64,000 bases of DNA from CAVQSS01 sp963746605 (lineage in GTDB: Bacteria > Desulfobacterota > RBG-13-43-22), in the NCBI GenBank assembly GCA_963746605.1, contig CAVVCH010000053.1, positions 183,644 through 247,643 on the forward strand, given 5' to 3'. Each line of letters starts with the position of its first letter. Within the stretch, counting starts at the first letter, position 1. This document shows, piece after piece, positions 23,940 to 32,303 of this stretch. The position numbers were made by a program, and so were the translations under genes. Below the pieces are notes generated by a model. That model did not search any database. It saw only the letters and a list, made by a program, of their open reading frames with translations, and was not told the origin of the DNA.

Positions 23940-24008
23940 CGCCGGCAGGCGGCCCATTCGCGGCGACGAAGTCAGCGCCGCGATTCTCGGGGACGCAGTC
24001 GCCGAGAA
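23936..24008. other. Three back-to-back hairpins next to the integrase relic
   Basis: Stem A: GGGCCGCC/GGCGGCCC (23936-23955). Stem B: TCGCGGCG/CGCCGCGA (23958-23983). Stem C: TTCTCGG/CCGAGAA (23984-24008). They lie between the 114-bp repeat and the A/T-rich leader of the integrase relic, where an integron recombination platform would be. I see no clear attI core, so the role is open. The rest of 24009-24184 is A/T-rich without genes. Confidence 0.5.
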
Positions 24009-24156
24009 CAAGTTATTCTAAAGCTTCTGGATAACTCCCCGAAAATAACTATCCTCTGGGGATTATAAACAACTACCATTGGTTGTTTTTGGATAACCAA
24101 TGGTCCGCCAACCCTTCCAAATTACAGCTAACTCATTATAAATAATAAATATTATC

Positions 24157-24184
24157 TTGACAAATTAATTTTATTTCCTAAAAT
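24157..24184 (+). promoter_or_regulatory. Candidate sigma-70-type promoter before the integrase relic
   Basis: TTGACA at 24157-24162 and TAAAAT at 24179-24184 are 16 bases apart. The -10 box abuts the readable part of the integrase relic, so if real it now drives only the truncated reading frame. A/T-rich surroundings make chance matches likely. Confidence 0.35.
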
Positions 24185-24779
24185 TTGAACCATGTATATT
24201 CATCAAATGATGTGAAAGAGTTTTTGACCTTTTTGGCCGTAAAACGAAAGGTCTCGGCTACCACGCAAAACCAGGCCTTTAATTCTCTGCTTTTTTTTTA
24301 TCGGCATGTCCTGAACAAAGAATTCGGAAAGATCGACGGAGTGGTCCGGGCCAAACGAAAGCCGTATATCCCGGTCGTTTTATCCCGGAAAGAGATCGAG
24401 ACCGTCTTAAAGCACTTGGAGCCTCCTTTTGATCTGGTCGTAAAATTGCTATACGGCTAAGGAGTTTATCTGGCAATGGTTTTTCCCAGCCAAAGTTTTA
24501 ACCGTTGAGAATAAGACCGGGGAACTTAGACGTTACCATCTGCATGAAACCCATGTGCAAAAGGCGATCAAACAGGCGGTAGACCAGGCCAGGATTTCCA
24601 AGCGGGCAAGCGCCCATACCTTTCGACACAGCTTTGCCAGTCATCTGTTACAGGCCAATTATGATATTCGGACGATCCAGGAACTGTTGGGGCATAGCGA
24701 CGTCAGAACCACTATGATTTACACTCATACCGTGAAGAGCGTCACGATCAAGGAGGCCAGGAGCCCCCTGGATTTTTAA
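24185..24779 (+). pseudogene. intI: Integron integrase (IntI-type tyrosine recombinase), deleted relic
   Basis: The first part (to 24460) reads NDVKEFLTFLAVKRKVSATT, LLFFYRHVL, then PVVLSRKEIETVL and ends at LLYG. It then jumps, in another frame, to AKEFIWQWFFPAK, ENKTGELRRYHLHETHVQKA and the recombinase core HTFRHSFASHLL, LGHSDVRTTMIYTH and RSPLDF. The WQWxFPA and RRYHLH segment is the extra patch peculiar to integron integrases. Compared with IntI1 (337 aa), about 50-60 N-terminal residues and about 85 central residues are missing, including the first catalytic Arg. The H-R-H-Y part remains. It cannot be an active recombinase. It is divergent from the cassette array, as in real integrons. 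Confidence 0.82.
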
Positions 24780-24826
24780 AATTGAAAACGATTAAGGTAA
24801 ACCGATTAAAATAAGGAGACCCTGAC

Positions 24827-25618
24827 ATGGATTTAGGTCTGAAGGATCGGGTGGCCCTGGTGTGTGGGGCCAGTAGGGGATTAGGAAAGGCAGTGGCCCT
24901 GAGTTTGGCCCGGGAGGGGGCCCGGCTGGCGATCTGTTCTCGTAACCCGGAAAATATACAGCAGGCGGCCGAGGAAATCCGTAGAGATGCCGGAACGGAG
25001 GTAATCCCCCTGCCGTGCGATTTGTCGTCCTCCGAAGAGGCCCGGCGTTTTTTCCGTGAAGCCCATCGGCATTACGGGCGGGTGGATATCCTGGTTAATA
25101 ACGCGGGGGGGCCTCCCTCCCTGCCTTTTATGGAAATCAGCGAGGACCACTGGCAGGAAGCCTTCCAATTGACCCTGATGAGCGCCGTGACCTTGATGAA
25201 GGAAGTTATTCCTTTAATGCAGGCTCGGAAGTTCGGGCGGATCATCAACCTGACCTCGGTGGCTGTTAAGCAACCGATCCTGGGTTTGATCCTTTCCAAT
25301 GCCCTGCGGACTGGCCTGGTGGGTCTGGCCAAGACCCTGGCCACGATTTACGCGCCGGACAACATTCTAATCAATAACGTCTGCCCGGGATACACGCTGA
25401 CCGAGCGGGTTCGTGAATTAGCCGAGGTGGTAGCCCGGCGGCAGCACACCACTCCCGAAGCGGTCATCCAAGGCTGGGAGGCGGAGATACCGATGGGGCG
25501 CCTGGGGAAGCCGGAGGAACTGGCGGACCTGGTGGTCTTTCTGGCCTCGGAGCGAGCCGGCTACCTCACCGGGGCCACGATACAGGTGGACGGGGGATAT
25601 TACCGAGGGTTGATGTGA
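24827..25618 (+). CDS. SDR-family oxidoreductase lacking the usual Tyr/Lys pair
   Basis: A 263-aa Rossmann-fold protein with CGASRGLG (~13-20), NNAGG (~91-95), Ser144 in NLTSVAVK, and the C-terminal GYLTGATIQVDGGYYRG. It resembles 3-oxoacyl-ACP reductases, but the YxxxK active-site position reads SNALR (residues 157-161): Tyr is Ser and Lys is Arg. A known subgroup of BKR-like SDRs shares this loss, so this is not random damage. It may use another mechanism or be non-catalytic. AAGGAG precedes the ATG. A strong terminator follows. Confidence 0.8.
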   Translation: MDLGLKDRVALVCGASRGLGKAVALSLAREGARLAICSRNPENIQQAAEEIRRDAGTEVIPLPCDLSSSEEARRFFREAHRHYGRVDILVNNAGGPPSLPFMEISEDHWQEAFQLTLMSAVTLMKEVIPLMQARKFGRIINLTSVAVKQPILGLILSNALRTGLVGLAKTLATIYAPDNILINNVCPGYTLTERVRELAEVVARRQHTTPEAVIQGWEAEIPMGRLGKPEELADLVVFLASERAGYLTGATIQVDGGYYRGLM

Positions 25619-25637
25619 ATCACGAAGCTGGGATTTG

Positions 25638-25672
25638 GATGCCGGGGCAATCTGCAATCTTGCCCCGGCATC
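25638..25672. terminator. Strong bidirectional terminator hairpin
   Basis: GATGCCGGGGCAA and its exact complement form a 13-bp stem with a 9-base loop. It separates the SDR gene (plus strand) from the 3' end of the convergent repeat-rich gene at 25688. Confidence 0.7.
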
Positions 25673-25959
25673 TGCTTCAATCGGTGGCTAACGCCTAATC
25701 AGCGGCAGGTAGATCCCGTTACCAGTTAGCTTTTCCTCTACCGTGTAGGTCTCGCCACTGGTGTATGGCAGGCCGGCCAGCGGGTTCCCGGCCTGATCGG
25801 CAATGGTTGCGCTGGTGGGCACATCCAGGCGGAGGGTGCCGTTTCCGCTGTCTCTGTTGACAGTCACAGTGTAGATTGTCGGGCCGCCACTGACGCCCGT
25901 GACAGATTCGCCACTGATAGCGCCGGTTTTGGTCAGGGCGAAATCGCCTGCAGCCACTC

Positions 25960-26900
25960 CTGTCACGGATTCGGAGAAGGTGACCGTGAAGTTCATGCTG
26001 GCGAGATTGGTCGGGCTGGGATTGGCGCGGATGATGGAAGTGACGGTCGGCATGGTCGTGTCCACCACAACCGCGCGTGGGGAAGCGAAGACGGCGGAGA
26101 CGTTGCCGACCGCGTCCTTTGCCCAAGGGTACAAGGTGTAGGAACCATCAGAAGCGACCGTATAGGTGGTGGGAGCGGTACCAGTCCAGCCGGCCACGCC
26201 AGCCGCCGGCGCCGTGGCGGAGGTGGTGATCAGGTAGCCGGTCACGCCGACAGTATCCGAAGCCGTGAAGGCGGTGATGGGGATGTTGAGACTGTTGGAG
26301 GGCGTGGTGACGGTAAAGGTGTTAACTGTCGGGGCAGTCGTGTCCACCACAACCGTGCGCGGGGAAGCGAAGACGGCGGAGACATGGCCGACTCGCGTCC
26401 TTTGCCCAGGGGTACAGGGTGTAGGAGCCATCAGAAGCGACCGTATAGGTGGTGGGAGCGGTGCCAGTCCAGCCGGCTGCGCCAGCCGTAGGTGCGGTGG
26501 CGAGGTGGTGATCAGGTAGCCGGTCACGCCGACAGTATCCGAAGCCGTGAAGGCGGTGATGGGGATGTTGAGACTGTTGGACGGCGTGGTGGCCGTGAAG
26601 GTGTTTACTGTCGGCGCAGTCGTGTCCACCACAACCGGGCGTGGGGAAGCGAAGACGGCGGAGACATTGCCGGCCGCGTCCTTTGCCCAGGGGTACAGGG
26701 TATAGGGGCCATCAGAAGCGACCGTATAGGTGGTGGGAGCGGTGCCAGTCCAGCCGGCCGCGCCAGCCGCAGGTGCGGTGGCGGATGGTGGTGATCAGGT
26801 AGCCGGTCACGCCGACAGTATCCGAAGCCGTGAAGGCGGTGATGGGGATGGTGAGACTGTTGGACGGCGTGGTGGCCGTGAAGGTGTTCACTGTGGGTGC
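25960..26900 (-). repeat. Tandem Ig-like coding repeats (~280 bp)
   Basis: At least three near-identical units share the words GTGAAGGCGGTGATGGGGATG, GTCGTGTCCACCACAACCG and GACCGTATAGGTGGTGGGAG, which recur about every 275-280 bases. Small indels between units shift the frame. They encode the DTTAPTVNTF...NVSAVFASPRA domains. Confidence 0.7.
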
Positions 26901-27271
26901 GGCAAAATCATACATGCTCAAAGGCGCCGATGTCGCAGTGCGCGCCTTGCGGACGGGTGACGCCGCGCTGGTCGGTGGCCGGACAGGTGGCATCGTTGCC
27001 CGTGTCGATGGCGGATGAACCCGCCAGGAGCGGGATGGTCTGGGTGAAGCCGCCATAGTTGCCGAGCGTGCCGAGCAGGGGATCAGCGGTGATGATGTTC
27101 GTGCCTCCGGCATACCCACCCTGCACGACACTGTCGCTCACGACTGGGAGTACTGCTGTCAGTTGTAAATCTGCGCTCCGCCGGAAGCCGTATTGCCCCA
27201 GAAAATCGTGTTGCGGATCTGCGGATTGCTGCCGACTTCGTTGTACATCCCGCCGCCGGTGCTGTGTTGCC

Positions 27272-27660
27272 GAGTTGCCGCTGAAGGTGACGTTCGTCAA
27301 CGTCGGACTGCTGGTATCAGTTGTACATCCCGCCGCCGTTAAGGTTGTCGCCGAGTTGCCGCTGAAGGTGACGTTCGTCAACGTCGGATTGCTGGTAGTA
27401 TCGTTGTACATCCCGCCGCCGTCGTATCGCCGAGTTGCCGCTGAAGGTGACGTTCGTCAACGTCGGGCTGCTGCTGATCCAGTTGAACATCCCGCCGCCG
27501 TCGCTGCTCGCCGAGTTGCCGCTGAAGGTGACGTTCGTCAACGTCGGACTGCTGCTGTATACGTTGTACATCCCGCCGCCGTAGTGTCGGCCGAGTTGCC
27601 GCTGAAGGTGAGGTTCGTCAACGTCGGGCTGCTGGAATCGTTGTACATCCCGCCGCCGCT
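27272..27660 (-). repeat. Beta-helix coding repeat array A (~80 bp x 5)
   Basis: The word GAGTTGCCGCTGAAGGTG recurs near 27272, 27353, 27432, 27513 and 27593, spaced 79-81 bases. An 81-base unit would keep frame; the 79 and 80 base units do not, which explains the broken reading. Confidence 0.75.
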
Positions 27661-28467
27661 ATCGTTGGGATACAGCGCCATTGGCATTGCCCGCCGTGAT
27701 GGTGAAGCCATCCAGGGTTGCGCCGGTTGCGCCGGTGACCACGTGATAACTGTTGGTGGTATTGCCGGTCACGGTAGTGAGGTCGGTAATGATCGGCGTC
27801 TGGCTGTCGTTATTGTCAATGTCGCCGCTCAGGATGGTGACGTTGGCCGCAGGGTTGCGCTGGTTGCGCGCCGTCTCCGTCCCGGCGAAACCGCCGTAGA
27901 CCGCCACGCCGTTCTTGAGTTGGAAGGTGGCGCTGCGGTCTGTTCCCGCGTGGTCGGCTTGTACGTCCCGGCCGCGACCCAGATCTCGTCGCCGCTGACG
28001 GCGCCGGTCAGCGCAGTTTGCAACGTGCAGGCATTCGCCCAACTTTGACAATTGCCCGCTGCCGCTGGCCGCCGGTTTGACATAGTAAGAATGCGTGTCA
28101 TGCATATTCATACGCGCCGATGTCGCAGTGCGCGCCTTGCGGACGGGTCACGCCGCGCTGGTCGGTGGCCGGACAGACAGCATCATTCCCCGTATCGATG
28201 GCGGATGAACCCGCCAGGAGCGGGATGGTCTGGGTGAAGCCGCCGTAATTGCCGAGCGCGCCGAGCAGGGGATCGGCGGTGATGATGTTCGTGCACGTGC
28301 TCCGCGGATACCCACCCTGCACGACACTGTCGCTCACACTGGGAGCACTGACTGTCAATTGTAAATCTGCGCTCCGCCGTGGGAGCCGTATTGCCCCAGA
28401 AAATCGTGTTGCGGATCTGTCGGACTGCTGTACTGGTTGTACATCCCGCCGCCGCTAGTAGTCTGCC

Positions 28468-28860
28468 GAGTTGCCGCTGAAGGTGACGTTCGTCAACGTC
28501 GGACTGCTGGCATAGTTGTAACATCCCGCCGCCGTCGCGTTGCGCCGAGTTGCCGCTGAAGGTGACGTTCGTCAACGTCGGACTGCTGCCGGATTGTTGT
28601 ACATCCCGCCGCCGGTAGTGTCGCCGAGTTGCCGCTGAAGGTGACGTTCGTCAACGTCGGACTGCTGGAATCGTTGTACATCCCGCCGCCGTACCGGTCT
28701 GCCGAGTTGCCGCTGAAGGTGACGTTCGTCAACGTCGGGCTGCTGCTGCATCGTTGTACATCCCGCCGCCGCCGATATGTCGCCGAGTTGCCGCTGAAGG
28801 TGACGTTCGTCAACGTCGGACTGCTGTTGCAGGTTGTACATCCCGCCGCCGCAACCGTCG
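28468..28860 (-). repeat. Beta-helix coding repeat array B (~80 bp x 5)
   Basis: The same word as array A recurs near 28468, 28547, 28626, 28704 and 28785, spaced 78-81 bases. Arrays A and B with their flanks (26910-28110 and 28110-29270) are two copies of one ~1.2-kb module, including the same AIDTGND and TETARNQRNPAANVTILSGD coding blocks. Confidence 0.75.
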
Positions 28861-29683
28861 GGATCGACCGCCATTGGCATTGCCCGCCGTGATGGTGAAG
28901 CCATCCAGGGTCGCGCCGGTCGCGCCGGTGACCACGTGATAACTGTTGGTGTCATTGCCGGTCACGGTGGTGAGGTCGGTAATGATCGGCGTCTGGCTGT
29001 CGTTATTGTCAATGTCGCCGCTCAGGATGGTGAGATTGGCCGCGGGGTTGCGCTGGCTGCGCGCCGTCTCCGTCCCGGCGAATCCGCCGTAGAGCGCCAC
29101 GCCGTTCTTGAGTTGGAAGGTGGCGGTGCGGTCTGGTCCCCGTGGTCGGCTTGTACGTCCCGGCCGCGACCCAGATCTCGTCGCCGGGGAAGCGCCGTCA
29201 GCGCGGATTGCAGGTCGTATAGGCATTCGTCCAAGATGTGCCAGCGATCGCGGTTCCGCTGGCATTCGACTTGACGTAGCATTCCCGCGGCGTGCGCAAC
29301 CTGAAGCGGTGTGACTGCCAGCATAAAGACAACAACGAACAAAACAGAGAAAATGCGGGAAATTGACTTTTTAGCAAACATGAAAACCCTCCAGGGGAAG
29401 TGAATTGGAATGCACAAATCTTAATTCTATGTATCGGTAACTTGTTCTATGCTCTTAATAATTTCTTCTTGGACGCGGTGAATATAGAATAAACCCAATA
29501 GGGAGTCAAGGTGAATAAAGGATATGTCTAAGGAAATTAAGTGGTTATATGCTGATCAGTCGGGTGAAAAAGCCGCCGGGCTGAGTAATTTGAGTCCAAG
29601 AGGAAGGAGGGCGGGGTTAAGGTCCCAAATGGTGACAAACCGCTTCGCCCAGACTAGGGTTTGGCTGAATACTCTAAATTCCC

Positions 29684-30642
29684 TCAAAAGATGGTCTTGG
29701 TCAAGCGCTGCCATTCGTTATCCAGATTCTTCATCAATCGTCTGAATGAGGTGGACCAACCGAACTGGCAGCCTCGGCAGAGGAAGCCGTCTTTTCCCCC
29801 CAGCCGCCGCCGTATAAATAGTCGAGCACCTTTTGGGCCCGAGGGCCGTTCCAAACCTCTATCAGGGATTTCTCTCGCACATTGCCCAAAGAAGTTCTTC
29901 GGCCCATATCTTCGCAACAAAGAACCACCTGGCCGTCGAAAGAAATGACCATATCCCTCAGGGGTTCCCCCTTTTTGCAACCTTTCAGCCAGGGACCGGG
30001 GTATTTGAGAGAAAGGCCTTCGGCGGCGGCTACCAGATTGGCCCGGGAATTGGGTATGCCGATGGCTACCGGCACCCCCTGGGCACGCCAATATTTCCTG
30101 ACTTTATGGGCCTCGCCCTTGGGCCAATGAAAGGCATAGGCGCGGATATTGACTTTGGAATATTTGCGGGTCAGATAATCGATGTTGGCCAGGGTCTTCT
30201 CATAGGGCAGCCCCATAATATCTTCATAGACGGATTTGGTGATTCCGTGAAAGCTGATATAGATGGGTCCGTCAAAACCGCTGTCCAGGAGACGATCGGT
30301 CTTCTCCGGCGTCAGCAGAGCGGCATTGGTTTGAAGAATCGCGGTCAGGCCGGCTTTCCGGACATAGGACAGTTTTTCAATGACCCGGGGATCGATGAGG
30401 GCTTCCCCCATGTTGCAGAAGATGACGTGCCCGCGAACCGGGTTGTGGGCTTTAATGTCGGCGAATTCATCGATCAGGCGGTGGAAAAGGTCCTCTGCCA
30501 TCCAGCCCATGGGTATTTTATCTTTAACCTGGGGATAAGGACAAATGCGGCAGCGGGCGTTACAGTAAGAATGGATGTCGATAATCAGATTCTGAGGGTA
30601 AGGAGTGCGCGCTGTTCTCCAATTGAAAAAGGTCTCGGTCAT
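29684..30642 (-). pseudogene. Radical SAM protein with SPASM-type C-terminus, one frameshift
   Basis: The start MTETFFNWRT at 30642 is preferred because it clears the upstream gene. The radical SAM motif CNARCRIC lies near residue 37, followed by NMGEALIDPRVI and IYISFHG strands. The C-terminal part has GCKKGEPLRDMVISFDGQVV then LCCEDMGRR. The direct frame ends at 29734 with an unlikely tail. Adding one G to the G-run near 29800 continues into GKDGFLCRGCQFGW and ends at 29684, supplying the last CxxC of a SPASM cluster; the repaired protein has 319 residues. SPASM proteins hold extra 4Fe-4S clusters and often modify peptides. No peptide substrate is evident nearby. Confidence 0.75.
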
Positions 30643-30661
30643 GATTTCGGGGCTTGCCGGG

Positions 30662-30997
30662 TCAGTACCCGTATTCCCCGCTCTCGATCCTGGTGAGTCT
30701 CCCATTCTCGAAGGTCAAATAGAGCATAAAAGAAGTGGGGCCCCAATTGTAGGTCCACTCTTCGATTTCGACCGCTCCCAGGATATAACCCCAGGCCCTT
30801 CCTTCCTGCCGCTGGTCGGCCGTTGTGGGAGGACCGCATTTTCTTCGGACCTCCGAGACTCGGTCGTTGATTAAAATCAGGCTGCCGTCGGGACATCGAA
30901 ATTGGTTGAAAGTAACGGCGGACGAAACCGGTTCGGGTGGTTCAGCCACACCCCAACATAGCAATAGTAATATGATCACAGAAAAGCGTTTTTTCAC
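30662..30997 (-). CDS. DUF2845-family exported protein
   Basis: An 111-aa protein with a signal peptide (MKKRFSVIILLLLCWGVAE...). The mature part has FRCPDGSLILINDRVSEVRRKCGPPT and WTYNWGPTSFMLYLTFENGRLTRIESGEYGY, the DUF2845 pattern of periplasmic proteins with two Cys that may form a disulfide. A Cys in the leader (LLLLCW) could act as a lipobox but the context is weak. It lies 12 bases after the EAL-HDOD gene and about 20 before the radical SAM gene, so all three are probably one transcript. Confidence 0.75.
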   Translation of the reverse strand: MKKRFSVIILLLLCWGVAEPPEPVSSAVTFNQFRCPDGSLILINDRVSEVRRKCGPPTTADQRQEGRAWGYILGAVEIEEWTYNWGPTSFMLYLTFENGRLTRIESGEYGY

Positions 30998-31009
30998 AAG
31001 TCCTCCCGT

Positions 31010-32272
31010 CTAAGCCTCCAACGTTTCCAGGTCCATCGTCCCGAACTGATTGGCCCAAGTCACTGAAGCCTGGAAGGCCTCTTTGACGGGACCTTCCTCG
31101 AGACCCAGCCGCCGGACCAGAGCGGCGGCTTCCTCCCAGCGTCCGTCCTCCAATAACTCCGCCAGCAGGAGGAGCGGGAGATACTCATTATTTTCCTCCC
31201 GCTTCAGGGCCGACTTCAACTTGTCTTCCAGGGGCAGGTACTGGAGGGTCTCGGCCATGGGCAGTCCCAGCATGACGTCGAGAAGCGAGAAGAGCCCGAG
31301 CAGTTGGAGACTGTCCGGATCAAACCCCCAATAGTCAAAGGTCGTTCCGATCTGCTCCAGAAAGCGTCCCCGCTGGGCCGAGAGGTACACCAACTCCGGT
31401 GAATTCAGACCGTGGGCCAGGTCATTGATCAAGGCCACGCGCAGCCAGTTCCGGGTCTTCTGCCAGCCCAGGAGGGTGACCGCCTGTCGGATCGATTTGA
31501 TCTTTTGCCGAAAACCGAAGGCGGCCGAATTGAGCAAGGCCAACAGGCGGTAGCTGATCGAGGCATCGGACTGGATGACCTCGGCCACTTTGAAGAAGTC
31601 GGGGTCTTTCTGCTCGATAAGCTGAAAGAGACGCAGCCGGGCGATTTCGTTCGAGCTGATCCGCCGGACAGGAACATCCTCGGGCGATTTGAAGTAGCTC
31701 CCCTGAAACAGATCGAAACCGAGGGTGGCGCAAGCTCCCAGCCGAGAGCGATCCGCCACACCGGTGGCCAGCAGTTTCGCCGGAAAATTCCGGGCCGCCT
31801 TCACCAGCCGGGTCAGTTCGGAGATCTCCAGCCCGGCCGAAAGCCCCAAGATATCGCCCATTTGATACAGGGATTCCAATGTGGCTTCACCTGAAAAATC
31901 TCCCACCACCAGCAGGTACCCCTCGGTTTTCAATTGCACCAGGGTTTCCATCAGGTCCGGATGGGCGCCGAGCCGCTCCGGAACCTTCAAGGCCGCGAGC
32001 GAGGGCTGAAAGGTATACGGGAGATTCTCCAGCAACGTCCGATCGTTGAGCCCGACCACGATCCGTTTTCCCCGCTCGGATACCTGCTGCAGGCCCACGT
32101 AGGAGCCGGAGGCCATGGAGGAGAGCGACGGCTCCTCGGCCGTCGGAGTAGGGCTCAAGCCGCCCTGGTTGGAAACACAGAAAATTTCATAGCCCCAGAG
32201 GATCTGTCGGGCATCGAAGATCGGGTGTCGGGCCAGGGCCCAGTCACTGGCTTTTAGGTCGTTCTGATCCAT
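31010..32272 (-). CDS. EAL-HDOD signalling protein (YuxH-like)
   Basis: A 420-aa protein. Residues ~10-200 form an EAL-like domain that begins ARHPIFDARQILWGYEIF but lacks the EAL/EVL catalytic signature, so it probably binds rather than cuts cyclic di-GMP, or does neither. Residues ~205-400 are an HDOD domain: ISSNEIARLRLFQLI, DPDFFKVAEVIQSDASISYRLLALLNSAAF and IRQAVTLLGWQKTRNWLRV. Such proteins link nucleotide signals to motility, development or stress in Proteobacteria. It begins 31 bases after the glycogen phosphorylase gene on the same strand. Confidence 0.8.
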   Translation of the reverse strand: MDQNDLKASDWALARHPIFDARQILWGYEIFCVSNQGGLSPTPTAEEPSLSSMASGSYVGLQQVSERGKRIVVGLNDRTLLENLPYTFQPSLAALKVPERLGAHPDLMETLVQLKTEGYLLVVGDFSGEATLESLYQMGDILGLSAGLEISELTRLVKAARNFPAKLLATGVADRSRLGACATLGFDLFQGSYFKSPEDVPVRRISSNEIARLRLFQLIEQKDPDFFKVAEVIQSDASISYRLLALLNSAAFGFRQKIKSIRQAVTLLGWQKTRNWLRVALINDLAHGLNSPELVYLSAQRGRFLEQIGTTFDYWGFDPDSLQLLGLFSLLDVMLGLPMAETLQYLPLEDKLKSALKREENNEYLPLLLLAELLEDGRWEEAAALVRRLGLEEGPVKEAFQASVTWANQFGTMDLETLEA

Positions 32273-32303
32273 ATTCGTATTCCTTTAGATCTAGCCAAAA
32301 AAA

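Larger units (their letters stand above)
25688..29381 (-). pseudogene. Secreted Ig-like/right-handed beta-helix repeat protein, many frameshifts
   Basis: The start at 29381 (MFAKKSISRIFSVLF...) has GGAGGG upstream and a clear signal peptide ending AHA. Pieces in all three minus frames encode one protein: a first beta-helix module (GFTITAGNAN, repeated PTLTNVTFSGNSA and GGGMYN units), the closing segment GGFTQTIPLLAGSSAIDTGN, a second near-copy of that module, then about four Ig-like units (APTVNTFTATTPSNSLNIPI, YPWAKDAVGNVSAVFASPR), a further domain with NPSPTNLASMNFTVTFSESV, and the end YLPLIRR. Reading is broken at least eight times. The layout and ending resemble large surface proteins of Chloroflexota, suggesting transfer. 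Decay and repeat-driven sequence errors are both possible. Confidence 0.7.

Noticed and set aside
20941..24040. CRISPR-like interpretation of the 114-bp direct repeats
   Set aside because: Only two copies, 2.8 kb apart, with genes between them, and no cas genes nearby.
28052..28237. Plus-strand frames across 27059-29314
   Set aside because: They are antisense to the repeat-rich beta-helix gene and owe their length to GC-rich repeat composition.
27272..28860. The ~80-bp repeats as a CRISPR array or non-coding satellite
   Set aside because: Units translate to the PTLTNVTFSGNSA...GGGMYN beta-helix motif and there are no unique spacers of constant length.
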